From Acetobacteraceae bacterium H6797 (lineage in GTDB: Bacteria > Pseudomonadota > Alphaproteobacteria > Acetobacterales > Acetobacteraceae): a stretch of DNA of 64,000 nucleotides. Position 1 is the stretch's first letter. Each line of letters begins with the position of its first letter. The notes under the pieces are model-generated. The model ran no database searches, was not told where the DNA came from, and worked only from the letters and a program-made list of their open reading frames with translations. Shown here in pieces: positions 33,065 to 41,194 of the stretch. The translations under genes were made by a program, and so were the position numbers. The stretch is from positions 1 through 64,000 of the forward strand of contig JADFCQ010000007.1 in the NCBI GenBank assembly GCA_015223225.1, read 5' to 3'.

Positions 33065-34048
33065 TCAGCCGCCCTTCTGCCACTCGGCATAGTCCGCCGC
33101 CGCCGCCGCGAGGGAGAAACGCGGCGCCCAACTGGTCGCCGCCTTCAGCCGGGCGATGTTCATCGGCGGGCGCGTGAAACGGGCATGAACCGTCACGTTC
33201 GGGGCCTCGCCAGGGGATGTCATGCGCCAGGAGAAGCCCGGGAACTGCTTCGCCAGCGCATCGCACCACTCGCCCACGGTGCTCTGCACCCCACTGCCGA
33301 GGTTGAAGACGCCCTGGGCCGAAGGCGTATCGAGCAGCGCGGCCAAGCCCGAGGCGACGTCTCGCACATAGACGTGTTCCGCCGGGGCGGACCAGTCGGT
33401 GAGCACTTCCTGGCCCTTCTCGGCCTTCTCATAGGCCTGCATGAAGGGCGAGAGCGTATCGCGCACGCCCGTCGCCCATTCCCAGGGGCCATAGACGCCG
33501 CCGAGGCGCGGCGCGGCGAAGGAGAGGCCATGCAGCGCGGCCAGGCGCAGCATCATCTGCTCGGCCGCGAGCTTGGTGATGCCGTAGAGCCCCTGCGGGC
33601 GGGCCGGGGTCGCCACCTCGTCGAGCACGGGCTCGCCTTCGGGGCTCTGGCCGTAGGTCGCGATGGAGGAGGGGGCGACGAGCCGCTTCACCCCATGGCG
33701 CCGCACTGCCTCGAAGACGGCGAGCGCGCCCATCATGTTCACGCTGACGATGCTGGCCGGATCGGTCCGCTCCCGCGCCTCGCCGGCGGTGATGACGGCG
33801 GTGTGCAGCACCGCGCCCGGCATGGTCCCGGCGGCGGTGAAGGCGGCGTCGAGATCGCCTGCCTCGCGAACATCGCCCTGGGCCACCACGAGGCGGCCGG
33901 GCAGGGGCTGGAGGCGCGCCAGCGCCCAGGCCGGCAAAGGCTGGCGGTCGAAGGCGATGACGGTGCGCCCCGCGGTGAGCAGGGCCTCAGTGGTGGCAAG
34001 GCCGACGAAACCGGCCGCGCCAGTGATCAGGATGGGGTTTTGGCTCAT
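33065..34048 (-). CDS. NAD-dependent epimerase/dehydratase family protein
   Basis: 327-aa extended short-chain dehydrogenase. The N-terminal nucleotide motif is ITGAAGFVG and the catalytic pair is in YGITK (with Ser in APSSIATYG). The pattern fits sugar-nucleotide epimerases and the related uronate/tetronate dehydrogenases that oxidise or epimerise acid sugars. I start at the ATG at 34048; the 9 codons upstream look like non-coding sequence. No sugar pathway genes lie nearby, so the substrate is unassigned. The 242 bp before it hold no recognisable gene. Confidence 0.85.
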   Translation of the reverse strand: MSQNPILITGAAGFVGLATTEALLTAGRTVIAFDRQPLPAWALARLQPLPGRLVVAQGDVREAGDLDAAFTAAGTMPGAVLHTAVITAGEARERTDPASIVSVNMMGALAVFEAVRRHGVKRLVAPSSIATYGQSPEGEPVLDEVATPARPQGLYGITKLAAEQMMLRLAALHGLSFAAPRLGGVYGPWEWATGVRDTLSPFMQAYEKAEKGQEVLTDWSAPAEHVYVRDVASGLAALLDTPSAQGVFNLGSGVQSTVGEWCDALAKQFPGFSWRMTSPGEAPNVTVHARFTRPPMNIARLKAATSWAPRFSLAAAAADYAEWQKGG

Positions 34049-34290
34049 GCCGCATCGGATCATGGCGGCGCCCACGCCTCAAGGCGGCAAAGCGGCGCAG
34101 CCCGCAAAGCAGGCAATCATCGCCCGCTTCAAGTTACCAGAGCAACGCCCGCATTAGGCGGCGAAACATATGCGCCGGCAAAGCGCCACAGCAGACACCA
34201 AAGCGCTGTAGCCTTCAGCAATTTGGGCGCTCGAACGTCGCGGGCAACAGGTGCGCCGAAGCGGCCTCCAGCCGCCAGGGCCCGCGCGCC

Positions 34291-35439
34291 CTACGCCCCG
34301 AGCCGCCCCGTCATCGCCGCCGGCCGGCCCGGCCAGAGCGCCACGGCCGCGCCCGCCAGGCAGAGCCCGGCCATGGCCCAGAAGGAATGAGCGCCGAAGG
34401 CCGTGTAGAGCGGCCCCGCCGCCAGCAGCAGTCCGCCCTGCGCCACGCCGAGGCCGAGGCTCGAATGCAGCGTCTGGGCTGTGGCCGCGTAGCGCGCGGG
34501 CACCAGCTGTGCCAGGAGTTGCATGGCCGCGACATGGGCGGCGGCGAAGGTCAGCGCATGCATCGCCTGGGCGAGGAAGAGCGCCGGCAGCCAGATCGTC
34601 TGCGCCAGGATGCCCCAGCGCAGCAGCCCGCCCGCCGCGCCGAGCAGGATCATCCCCAGCGGCCGCAGCCGCGCCAGCAGCGGCTGGGCGACGAAGAAGA
34701 GCATGATCTCGGCGATGACGCCCGTGGCCCAGAGCAGGCCGATCACCCCGCCCTCGATACCCGCCTGCGTCCAATGGATGGTGCCGAAGGCGTAGTAGAG
34801 CGCGTGGCTGCCCTGGATGCAGCCCGAGATGAGCAGGACGCGCCTGAAGCCCGGCAGGGCCAGCACCGGCCGCAGCCCCGCCTTGGCGCCGCCCGGCGGC
34901 CGCGTGCCGCGCGGCAGGCCATGGATGGCCAAGGCCGAGGCGAGGAGGCAGAGCACCAGTAGCCAGGGCACCGCCCCGATCCCCATCCGGTCGATCAGCC
35001 AGCCGCCGCCCACCGCGCCGACAATGAAAGCGATGGAGCCGATGGAGCGCACCCGGCCATAGTCGAAGAGCCCCTGCTTGGCGCCGAGCACCGTCATGCC
35101 CTCGGTCAGCGGCACGACGGGGGCCATCACGGCGTAATAGGCCATATGCACCAGCAGCAGCGCCCCGAAACCGCCCGCGAGTGGATAGAAGCAGGCCATG
35201 ACGGCCGAGGCCGCGGCGCAGCCGGTGAAGAGCCAGCGCGCATCGCCCAGCCGGTCGGCCCATTGCCCGCCCAGCGGCGCCACCAGCAGCCGCACCGCCT
35301 GCCCGGCGAAGAGCACGAGCGAGACCTGCGAGGCCAGCAGCCCGCCCGAGGCCAGGTAGGAGGGCATGAAGGGCAGGCTCACGCCCACCGCCAGGAAGAC
35401 GGCGGTGAGCAGCAGGCCGTATCGGGCCGCGACGTTCAT
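34291..35439 (-). CDS. MFS transporter, HcaT/phenylpropionate-permease-like
   Basis: 382-aa, 12-helix permease of the MFS_1-like/PPP group. Characteristic stretches are YGLLLTAVFLAVGVSLPFMP at the N-terminus, VRSIGSIAFIVGAVGGGWL, and SHALYYAFGTIHWTQAGIE in the second half. It starts 10 bp after mutM on the same strand, so the two are probably co-transcribed. Substrate unknown. Confidence 0.88.
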   Translation of the reverse strand: MNVAARYGLLLTAVFLAVGVSLPFMPSYLASGGLLASQVSLVLFAGQAVRLLVAPLGGQWADRLGDARWLFTGCAAASAVMACFYPLAGGFGALLLVHMAYYAVMAPVVPLTEGMTVLGAKQGLFDYGRVRSIGSIAFIVGAVGGGWLIDRMGIGAVPWLLVLCLLASALAIHGLPRGTRPPGGAKAGLRPVLALPGFRRVLLISGCIQGSHALYYAFGTIHWTQAGIEGGVIGLLWATGVIAEIMLFFVAQPLLARLRPLGMILLGAAGGLLRWGILAQTIWLPALFLAQAMHALTFAAAHVAAMQLLAQLVPARYAATAQTLHSSLGLGVAQGGLLLAAGPLYTAFGAHSFWAMAGLCLAGAAVALWPGRPAAMTGRLGA

Positions 35440-35449
35440 CGGCCCCCGG

Positions 35450-36283
35450 TCACTTCTGGCAGCGCGCGCAGAAGAAGGTGCTGCGCCCGGCCTGCACGAT
35501 GCGGCTGATGCTGGATTTCGCGCCGCAGCGGGGGCAGGGCTCGCCCTCGCGGTCATAGACCAGGAAGAGATCCTGGAAGCCGCCGATCTCGCCATCGGCC
35601 TGCACATAGTCCCGCAGCGTCGAGCCGCCGTGGTTGATGGCCTGGTTCAGGACTTCCTTGATCGCCTCGACCAGCCGCTTCACCCCAGGCCCGGAAATGG
35701 CCCCCGCGAGCCGGGTGGGCGAAATCCCGGCCCGGAACAGCGCTTCGCTGACATAGATATTGCCCAGCCCCGCCACGATCCGCTGGTCGAGCAGGGCGGC
35801 CTTGATGGGCGTTTTCTTCCCCGCCAGGGCCGCGCCCAGCACCTTGGCGTCGAAAGCCTCGTCCAGCGGCTCGGGGCCGAGGCCGGCGAGGAGCTTGTGC
35901 CGGTCCTCCTCCTCGGTGCGCATCAGGTCCACCGCGCCGAAGCGCCTCGGGTCCACGAAGCCCACGCGCTGGCCGCCGCCGGTCACCATCACGAGATGCT
36001 CGTGCTTGGGCGGCGGGGTGTTCATGCCCGCGGGGGTGATGATCATCCGGCCCGACATGCCGAGATGGATCAGCACGCTATCCCCGCCCTCGAGCCGCAT
36101 GAGCATGTATTTCGCCCGCCGCCGGAAGCCCGAGACCCGCGCGCCGGTCAGCCGCTGCGCCAAGCCGGGGGGGAAGGCCCAGCGCAGCCCCTCCCGGTTT
36201 ACGGCCGCCTGATGGATCTGCTGGCCGTCCAGCACCTTGGCCAGGCCGCGCATCACCGTCTCGACTTCGGGCAGTTCAGGCAT
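35450..36283 (-). CDS. mutM: formamidopyrimidine-DNA glycosylase MutM
   Basis: Removes oxidised purines (8-oxoguanine) and nicks the abasic site. 277 aa. The N-terminal catalytic Pro-Glu is in MPELPEVETV, the conserved Lys in HLGMSGRM-type context follows, NIYVSEALFRAGI is the family helix, and the C-terminal zinc finger is CPRCGAK...CARCQK. It is divergent from ubiE with 68 bp between starts, an order conserved in many alphaproteobacteria. Confidence 0.96.
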   Translation of the reverse strand: MPELPEVETVMRGLAKVLDGQQIHQAAVNREGLRWAFPPGLAQRLTGARVSGFRRRAKYMLMRLEGGDSVLIHLGMSGRMIITPAGMNTPPPKHEHLVMVTGGGQRVGFVDPRRFGAVDLMRTEEEDRHKLLAGLGPEPLDEAFDAKVLGAALAGKKTPIKAALLDQRIVAGLGNIYVSEALFRAGISPTRLAGAISGPGVKRLVEAIKEVLNQAINHGGSTLRDYVQADGEIGGFQDLFLVYDREGEPCPRCGAKSSISRIVQAGRSTFFCARCQK

Positions 36284-36351
36284 CGGAGATCCAATTATTC
36301 TTCGCCAGGGGTCATTACCCGATCCAGCGGGCCGCGCTATCCTCCTGTGCC

Positions 36352-37107
36352 ATGAGCGCCGATCAAACCACCAGCGACACCGCCGATTTCGGCTTCCGCG
36401 ACGTGCCCCGGGCCGAAAAGGCCAGCATGGTCCGCCAGGTTTTCGACAGCGTGGCCCCGAAATACGACATCATGAACGACCTGATGTCGCTCGGCGTCCA
36501 TCGCCTCTGGAAGCGCATTTTCGTCAATGCCATCGCCGCCGGGCCGAACGAGACGCTGCTCGACCTCGCCGCCGGCACGGGCGATATCGCCTTCCTGGCC
36601 AAGGAGCGCGGCGCGGGCCGGGTGATCCTGTCGGACATCAACCACGCCATGCTGAACGTGGGCCAGGGCCGGGCGCTGGAGCGCGGGCTGGCCGCCGGCC
36701 TCACCTATGTCTGCGCCGACGCCGAGCGCCTGCCGCTGCCCGACCGCAGCGTGGAAAAGGTCTCCATGGCCTTCGGCCTGCGCAACTGCACCAACAAGGA
36801 CGCCGTGCTGCGCGAGGTGCGCCGCGTATTGCGCCCCGGCGGGCGGTTCCACTGCCTGGAATTCTCCAATCTCGAAATCGCCGCGCTGAAGCCGCTCTAC
36901 GACGCCTGGTCCTTCAAGGCCCTGCCGGCGATCGGGCAGCGCATCGCGGGCGATTCCGAGAGCTATCAGTATCTCGCCGAAAGCATCCGCATGTTCCCCG
37001 ACCAAGCGACGCTGGCCGGGATGATGGAGGATGCCGGCCTCGAACGCGTGGCGCATCGCAACCTCTCGGGCGGCATCGTCGCGATCCATACCGGCTGGCG
37101 CCTGTGA
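36352..37107 (+). CDS. ubiE: ubiquinone/menaquinone C-methyltransferase UbiE
   Basis: SAM-dependent C-methyltransferase of ubiquinone synthesis. 251 aa. Motifs in order: SVAPKYDIMNDLMSLGVHRL, LDLAAGTGDIAFL (SAM motif I), FGLRNCTNKDAVLREV and YQYLAESIRMFPDQ, all typical of UbiE. Usually followed by ubiB in alphaproteobacteria; here a creatininase-family gene follows after 31 bp. Confidence 0.95.
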   Translation: MSADQTTSDTADFGFRDVPRAEKASMVRQVFDSVAPKYDIMNDLMSLGVHRLWKRIFVNAIAAGPNETLLDLAAGTGDIAFLAKERGAGRVILSDINHAMLNVGQGRALERGLAAGLTYVCADAERLPLPDRSVEKVSMAFGLRNCTNKDAVLREVRRVLRPGGRFHCLEFSNLEIAALKPLYDAWSFKALPAIGQRIAGDSESYQYLAESIRMFPDQATLAGMMEDAGLERVAHRNLSGGIVAIHTGWRL

Positions 37108-37138
37108 CCTGCCAGCCGGCTCTCTCAGGAAGGCTATC

Positions 37139-37948
37139 ATGAGCATCAAGAAGACGTTCCGCCTCGCCGAGTTGACCATGGGCGAGATGAAGGAAGTGCT
37201 GCCGCAGAAGCCGGTGGTGCTGCTGCCGATGGGCAGCTTCGAGGACCAGGGGCCGCATGCGCCGACGGGCGACTATCTCTCGGCCGACGCCATGGCCGTG
37301 AAGATCGCCGAGGCCGCCACGGCCAAGGGCATCCCGACCTTCGTCGCTCCCCCAATCCCCTTCGGCGGCGACGACGGCTTCTCGGCCAGCCCCGGCGGCA
37401 TCACGCTCAGCCAGTCCACCCTGACGGCCGTGATCAGCGACATGCTGGGCTCGCTGCTGCGCCACGACATCACCCGCATCGTCATCATCAACGGCCATGG
37501 CGGCAATGTGGGCCCGATCCGCGACGCCACCGCCGAGGTCTATCGCTCGGGCGGCCCGCTGATCCCGAGCTTCTACCTCTGGCGCGTGGGCTATGGCCTG
37601 CTGCCCTCCATCCTGGGCGCCGAGACCGCCAAGAAGGCCGCCGGCCATGGCGCCGACCCGCTGACCTCGGTGGCGATGCACCTGCTGCCCGGCCTGGTCC
37701 GCGAGGATCTGATCCCGGCCGTGCTGCCCAAGCCGGAAGCCCATGGCGTGCCCGTGGCCGGTTTCTCGGGCCTGAAGATCGGCGGCGCGGATATCGACGC
37801 CCCCATCCACTACCACGAGGCCGCCGTGGACGGCGTCTGGGGCGGCGACCCGTCGCTCTGCTCGGCCAAGACGGGCGAGGCGCTCACCGAGAAGCTCTCG
37901 GCCATCGGCGCCGAGATCTGCGAATGGGTGGTTTCGCAGCAGCCTTGA
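37139..37948 (+). CDS. creatininase-family amidohydrolase
   Basis: 269-aa metal-dependent amidohydrolase. The metal and catalytic residues are in PMGSFEDQGPHAPTGDY (Glu, His, Asp) and INGHGGNVGPI, with a late Glu in HYHEAAVDGVWG. The family includes creatininase and the pyrimidinone deamidases of F420/riboflavin-type pathways. An AAGGCT sequence precedes the ATG. No transporter or creatinase gene accompanies it, so the substrate is unknown. It is followed by a strong terminator. Confidence 0.87.
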   Translation: MSIKKTFRLAELTMGEMKEVLPQKPVVLLPMGSFEDQGPHAPTGDYLSADAMAVKIAEAATAKGIPTFVAPPIPFGGDDGFSASPGGITLSQSTLTAVISDMLGSLLRHDITRIVIINGHGGNVGPIRDATAEVYRSGGPLIPSFYLWRVGYGLLPSILGAETAKKAAGHGADPLTSVAMHLLPGLVREDLIPAVLPKPEAHGVPVAGFSGLKIGGADIDAPIHYHEAAVDGVWGGDPSLCSAKTGEALTEKLSAIGAEICEWVVSQQP

Positions 37949-37970
37949 TAGGGCAGTTCTGATCCGATGA

Positions 37971-37997
37971 AGGCCGGGGGAAACCCCGGCCTTTTTC
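37971..37997 (+). terminator. intrinsic terminator after the creatininase-family gene
   Basis: Stem AGGCCGGGG / CCCCGGCCT with a four-base loop, 22 bases after the stop codon, followed by TTTTCG. It also lies just after the convergent acr3 stop on the other strand. Confidence 0.85.
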
Positions 37998-38002
37998 GTT
38001 TC

Positions 38003-39034
38003 CTACCGCGCCTCGTACCAGCCGCGGCTGCGTTTCACGAGGGCCGCGACGCTCAGCATCACCGGCACCTCGACCAGCACGCCCACGACCGTCGCCAGCG
38101 CCGCGCCGGACTGGAAGCCGAAGAGCGCGATGGCCGTCGCGACCGCCAGTTCGAAGAAATTCGAGGCCCCGATCAGCGCCGAGGGGCCGGCGACGCACCA
38201 GGCCTCGCCCAGCCGCCGGTTCAGCCAATAGGCGAGGCCGGCATTGAAATAGACCTGGATCAGGATCGGCACCGCGAGCAGCGCGATCACCTCCGGCTCG
38301 GCGATGATCTGTTCCCCCTGCAGGCCGAAGAGCAGCACGAGCGTCGCCAGCAGCGCGGCCAGCGAAAGCGGGCCGAGGCGCGACAGCGTCGCCTCCAGCG
38401 CCCCCGGCTGCGCCAGCAGCGCCCGGCGCCAGAGCTGCGCCGCGATGACCGGCACGACGATATAGAGCCCGACCGAGAGCAGCAGCGTCGCCCAGGGCAC
38501 CACGATCGCCGAGAGGCCGAGCAGCAGCCCCACCACGGGCGCGAAGGCCACGATCATGATGAGGTCGTTCAGCGCCACCTGGCCGAGCGTGAAATGCGGT
38601 TCGCCCTCGACGAGGTTGGACCAGACGAAAACCATCGCCGTGCAGGGCGCGGCCGCGAGCAGGATCAGCCCGGCCTGATAGGCCTCGATCTGCCCATCCG
38701 GCAGCAGCGGGCGGAAGAGCAGGCCGATGAAGAGCCAGCCCAGTAGCGCCATCGAGAAAGGCTTCACCAGCCAGTTCACGCCCACCGTCACCGCGATGCC
38801 GCGCCAATGCGCGCCGAGATGGGCGAGCGCGCCGAGGTCGATCTTGAGCAGCATCGGCACGATCATCAGCCAGATCAGCACCGCGACGGGCAGGTTCACC
38901 TCCGCCACCGTCGCCGCGCCGATGGCCTGGAACAGGCCCGGCATCGCCTGGCCGAGCCCGATGCCCGCGACAATGCAGAGCGCGACCCAGAGCGTCAGAT
39001 AGCGTTCGAAAACGCCCAGTGCGGGCTGGCTCAT
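38003..39034 (-). CDS. acr3: arsenite efflux transporter Acr3
   Basis: Inner-membrane arsenite exporter of the BART superfamily. 343 aa with ten predicted helices. The conserved segment AAAPCTAMVFVWSNLVEGEP holds the essential Cys of Acr3, and GASNFFELAVATAIALFG is the second signature. Last gene of arsR-arsO-arsC-acr3, starting by ATGA overlap with arsC. Confidence 0.94.
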   Translation of the reverse strand: MSQPALGVFERYLTLWVALCIVAGIGLGQAMPGLFQAIGAATVAEVNLPVAVLIWLMIVPMLLKIDLGALAHLGAHWRGIAVTVGVNWLVKPFSMALLGWLFIGLLFRPLLPDGQIEAYQAGLILLAAAPCTAMVFVWSNLVEGEPHFTLGQVALNDLIMIVAFAPVVGLLLGLSAIVVPWATLLLSVGLYIVVPVIAAQLWRRALLAQPGALEATLSRLGPLSLAALLATLVLLFGLQGEQIIAEPEVIALLAVPILIQVYFNAGLAYWLNRRLGEAWCVAGPSALIGASNFFELAVATAIALFGFQSGAALATVVGVLVEVPVMLSVAALVKRSRGWYEAR

Positions 39035-39459
39035 GCGCCCGCCACGCGCTTGCCGGCGGCATCGACCACCGCCTCGCCATCCTCCTTCGCGAAGGCGCCC
39101 TTCTGCGGCGCGGGGAGAATGTCGAGCACGAGTTCCGAGGGGCGGCAGAGCTTCACGCCAAGCGGGGTGACGACGACGGGCCGGTTCATCAGGATCGGAT
39201 GTGCGAGCATCGCCTCGATCAGTTGCGCCTCGCTCAGCGAGGGGTCGCCGAGCCCGAGTTCGGCATAGGGCGTGCCCTTTTCGCGCAGCAGCGCCCGCGC
39301 ACCGCCGCCCATGCGGGCGATGAGATCCTCAAGCACCTCGCGGCCGGGCGGCGTCTTGAGATATTCGATGACGGTCGGCTCGATGCCGGCATTGCGGATC
39401 ATGGCCAGCGTGTTGCGCGAGGTGCCGCAGGCTGGGTTGTGATAGATGGTGACGCTCAT
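39031..39459 (-). CDS. arsC: glutaredoxin-dependent arsenate reductase ArsC
   Basis: 142-aa enzyme reducing arsenate to arsenite for export by Acr3. The catalytic Cys11 lies in HNPACGTSRNTL and the arsenate-binding arginines in HPILMNRPVVVTPLGVKLCRPSE. This is the E. coli R773 type that uses glutathione and glutaredoxin. Third gene of the operon. Confidence 0.95.
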   Translation of the reverse strand: MSVTIYHNPACGTSRNTLAMIRNAGIEPTVIEYLKTPPGREVLEDLIARMGGGARALLREKGTPYAELGLGDPSLSEAQLIEAMLAHPILMNRPVVVTPLGVKLCRPSELVLDILPAPQKGAFAKEDGEAVVDAAGKRVAGA

Positions 39460-39468
39460 CTCTGTCTC

Positions 39469-40770
39469 TCAGCCGCAGCAGGCGGGCTTGGGTTGGGGCG
39501 CGCAGCAGCCCGTCGCCGCCGTCACGCTCACGCGCTGGCGGGTGACGGGTCCGGTATTGCAGACGCCGGTTTCGGGCAATTCCAGCTCCACCCGCGCGGC
39601 GGCCTCGGCATCGCCGGCGAGCGCGGCGGCGATGGAGCGCACCTGTTCATGCCCGGTGGCGAGCAGGAAGGTCGGCGCCCGGCCGTAGCTCTTCATGCCA
39701 GCGATGTAGAAGCCGGGCTCGGGATGGGCCAGTTCGGCCGCGCCATGCGGGCGCACCGTGCCGCAGCTATGGATATTCGGGTCGATCAGCGGGCCGAGCT
39801 TCGCGGCGCAATCCAGCGCCGGGTCGAGCGCGAGGCGCAGCTCGGAGAGGGGCGCCAGATCGGGGCGGAAGCCGGTCGCGACGATCAGCTCATCCGCCTC
39901 CACCCGCGTGCCGCCCGCACCCTCGATAACGAGCCCCGCGCCCGTCTCCCGCACCGCTTCCACGAGAAAGGGCGAGCGAACGGTGACGGTGCCGCTCTCC
40001 ACGAGGCTGCGCGCCGCACTGCCCAGGGCGCCGCGCGCCGCGAGCGCATCCGCCCCCTCGCCGCCGAAGGCCGCCTCGACCGTCGCCTTGCGCATCAGCC
40101 AGGTGATGCGCGTAGCCGGTGCCTCGCGGGCGAGGGTGGCGAGGTCGATCAGGCTGTTCAGCGCGGAATGTCCGCCGCCCAGCACAACCGTATGCCGCCC
40201 CGCATGCCGCGCCCGCTCGGCGCCCAGGATGCCGGGGATGCCGTATTGCACGCGCGCCGCCGCCCGGCGCTCGCCCAGCGCGGGCAGGCCGTCCGCGCCC
40301 GCCGGGCTCGGGGTGAACCAGGTGCCGGAGGCATCGATCACGGCGCGGGCCGCGACCACCTCCTCCTCGCCGATCCGCAGCAGGAAGGGCCGGCCGGCGC
40401 GGCCCGCATCCTTCGCCTTGTCGGCGCCCTGGCGGGTGATGGCCGAGACGCGCGCGTTCAGCGTGATATGCGGCGCGAGCAGGGCGCCGAGCGGGGCCAG
40501 GTAGCGCGCGATCAGGTCACGGCCGGTCGGGATCTCCTCCTCGGGCGGGGCCTGCCAGCCGCTCGCCTCGAGCAGCCGCCGCGCCGCACCGTCGAGGCAA
40601 TAGCGCCAGGGCGTGAAGAGGCGCACATGCGCCCATTGCGCGACGGCATGGCCCACGGCGGGCCCGGCTTCGAGCACCAGCGGGCGCTCGCCACGCACCA
40701 GGAGATGCGCCGCGGCCGCCAGGCCCACAGGGCCCGCCCCGATGATGGCGATGGGAAGCCGGTCGCTCAT
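39469..40770 (-). CDS. arsO: ArsO-like flavin-dependent monooxygenase with a cysteine-rich tail
   Basis: 433-aa flavoprotein of the FMO-like type found in ars operons. It has an N-terminal FAD motif (AIIGAGPVGLAAAAHL), a central NADPH motif (HTVVLGGGHSALNSL) and LIVATGFRPD. The C-terminus, CCAPQPKPACCG, adds two Cys pairs that could bind As(III). The function of ArsO in arsenic resistance is not settled; organoarsenical or thiol oxidation are proposals. Its ATG overlaps the arsR stop. Confidence 0.8.
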   Translation of the reverse strand: MSDRLPIAIIGAGPVGLAAAAHLLVRGERPLVLEAGPAVGHAVAQWAHVRLFTPWRYCLDGAARRLLEASGWQAPPEEEIPTGRDLIARYLAPLGALLAPHITLNARVSAITRQGADKAKDAGRAGRPFLLRIGEEEVVAARAVIDASGTWFTPSPAGADGLPALGERRAAARVQYGIPGILGAERARHAGRHTVVLGGGHSALNSLIDLATLAREAPATRITWLMRKATVEAAFGGEGADALAARGALGSAARSLVESGTVTVRSPFLVEAVRETGAGLVIEGAGGTRVEADELIVATGFRPDLAPLSELRLALDPALDCAAKLGPLIDPNIHSCGTVRPHGAAELAHPEPGFYIAGMKSYGRAPTFLLATGHEQVRSIAAALAGDAEAAARVELELPETGVCNTGPVTRQRVSVTAATGCCAPQPKPACCG

Positions 40771-41111
40771 GCGACGCTCCTTTCAGACGTGACGGGGGTG
40801 CAGGCGGGCGCGCAGGCCTCGTCCCGGCCGCAGCAATTCTCGGTCAGATAGGCGATGAGCCCGTTCATGGCGGCAAAATCGGCCGCGTAGATCACTTGCC
40901 GCGAGGCCCGGCGCTGGCCGAGCAGACCCGCGCGCTGCAGCGCCTGGAGATGGAAGGTGAGCGAGGAGGGGGCCAGGCCCAGCGCCTCCGCGATGGCGCC
41001 CGCCGGCATACCCTCGGGCCCCGCCTGGACGAGCAGGCGGAAGGCGGCGAGCCGGTGTTCATGGGCGAGGGCCGCCAGGGCGGCGACGGTATCGGCGGGG
41101 GTCATCTTCAT
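40767..41111 (-). CDS. arsR: arsenic-responsive repressor ArsR
   Basis: 114-aa winged-helix repressor. The DNA-binding region is AIAEALGLAPSSLTFHLQAL, and the C-terminal CCGRDEACAPAC supplies four cysteines for As(III) binding, away from the helix position used in E. coli ArsR. The ATG at 41111 directly abuts the operator; the open frame continues upstream only because the operator has no stop codon. First gene of the ars operon and presumably autoregulated. Confidence 0.93.
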   Translation of the reverse strand: MKMTPADTVAALAALAHEHRLAAFRLLVQAGPEGMPAGAIAEALGLAPSSLTFHLQALQRAGLLGQRRASRQVIYAADFAAMNGLIAYLTENCCGRDEACAPACTPVTSERSVA

Positions 41112-41135
41112 TTCGACAATTATCGTATTGTCGAA
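41112..41135. promoter_or_regulatory. ArsR operator
   Basis: A perfect 9-bp inverted repeat TTCGACAAT / ATTGTCGAA separated by six bases. It touches the arsR start codon and lies in a short AT-rich patch. ArsR repressors of this branch bind AT-rich dyads of this size, so repression here would block both transcription start and ribosome access. Confidence 0.8.
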
Positions 41136-41194
41136 TCGTTGGCCGCGCAAGCCCCGCATTCCCTCCCGTTCCAAAGCGCTTTAGGAACGCGGGC

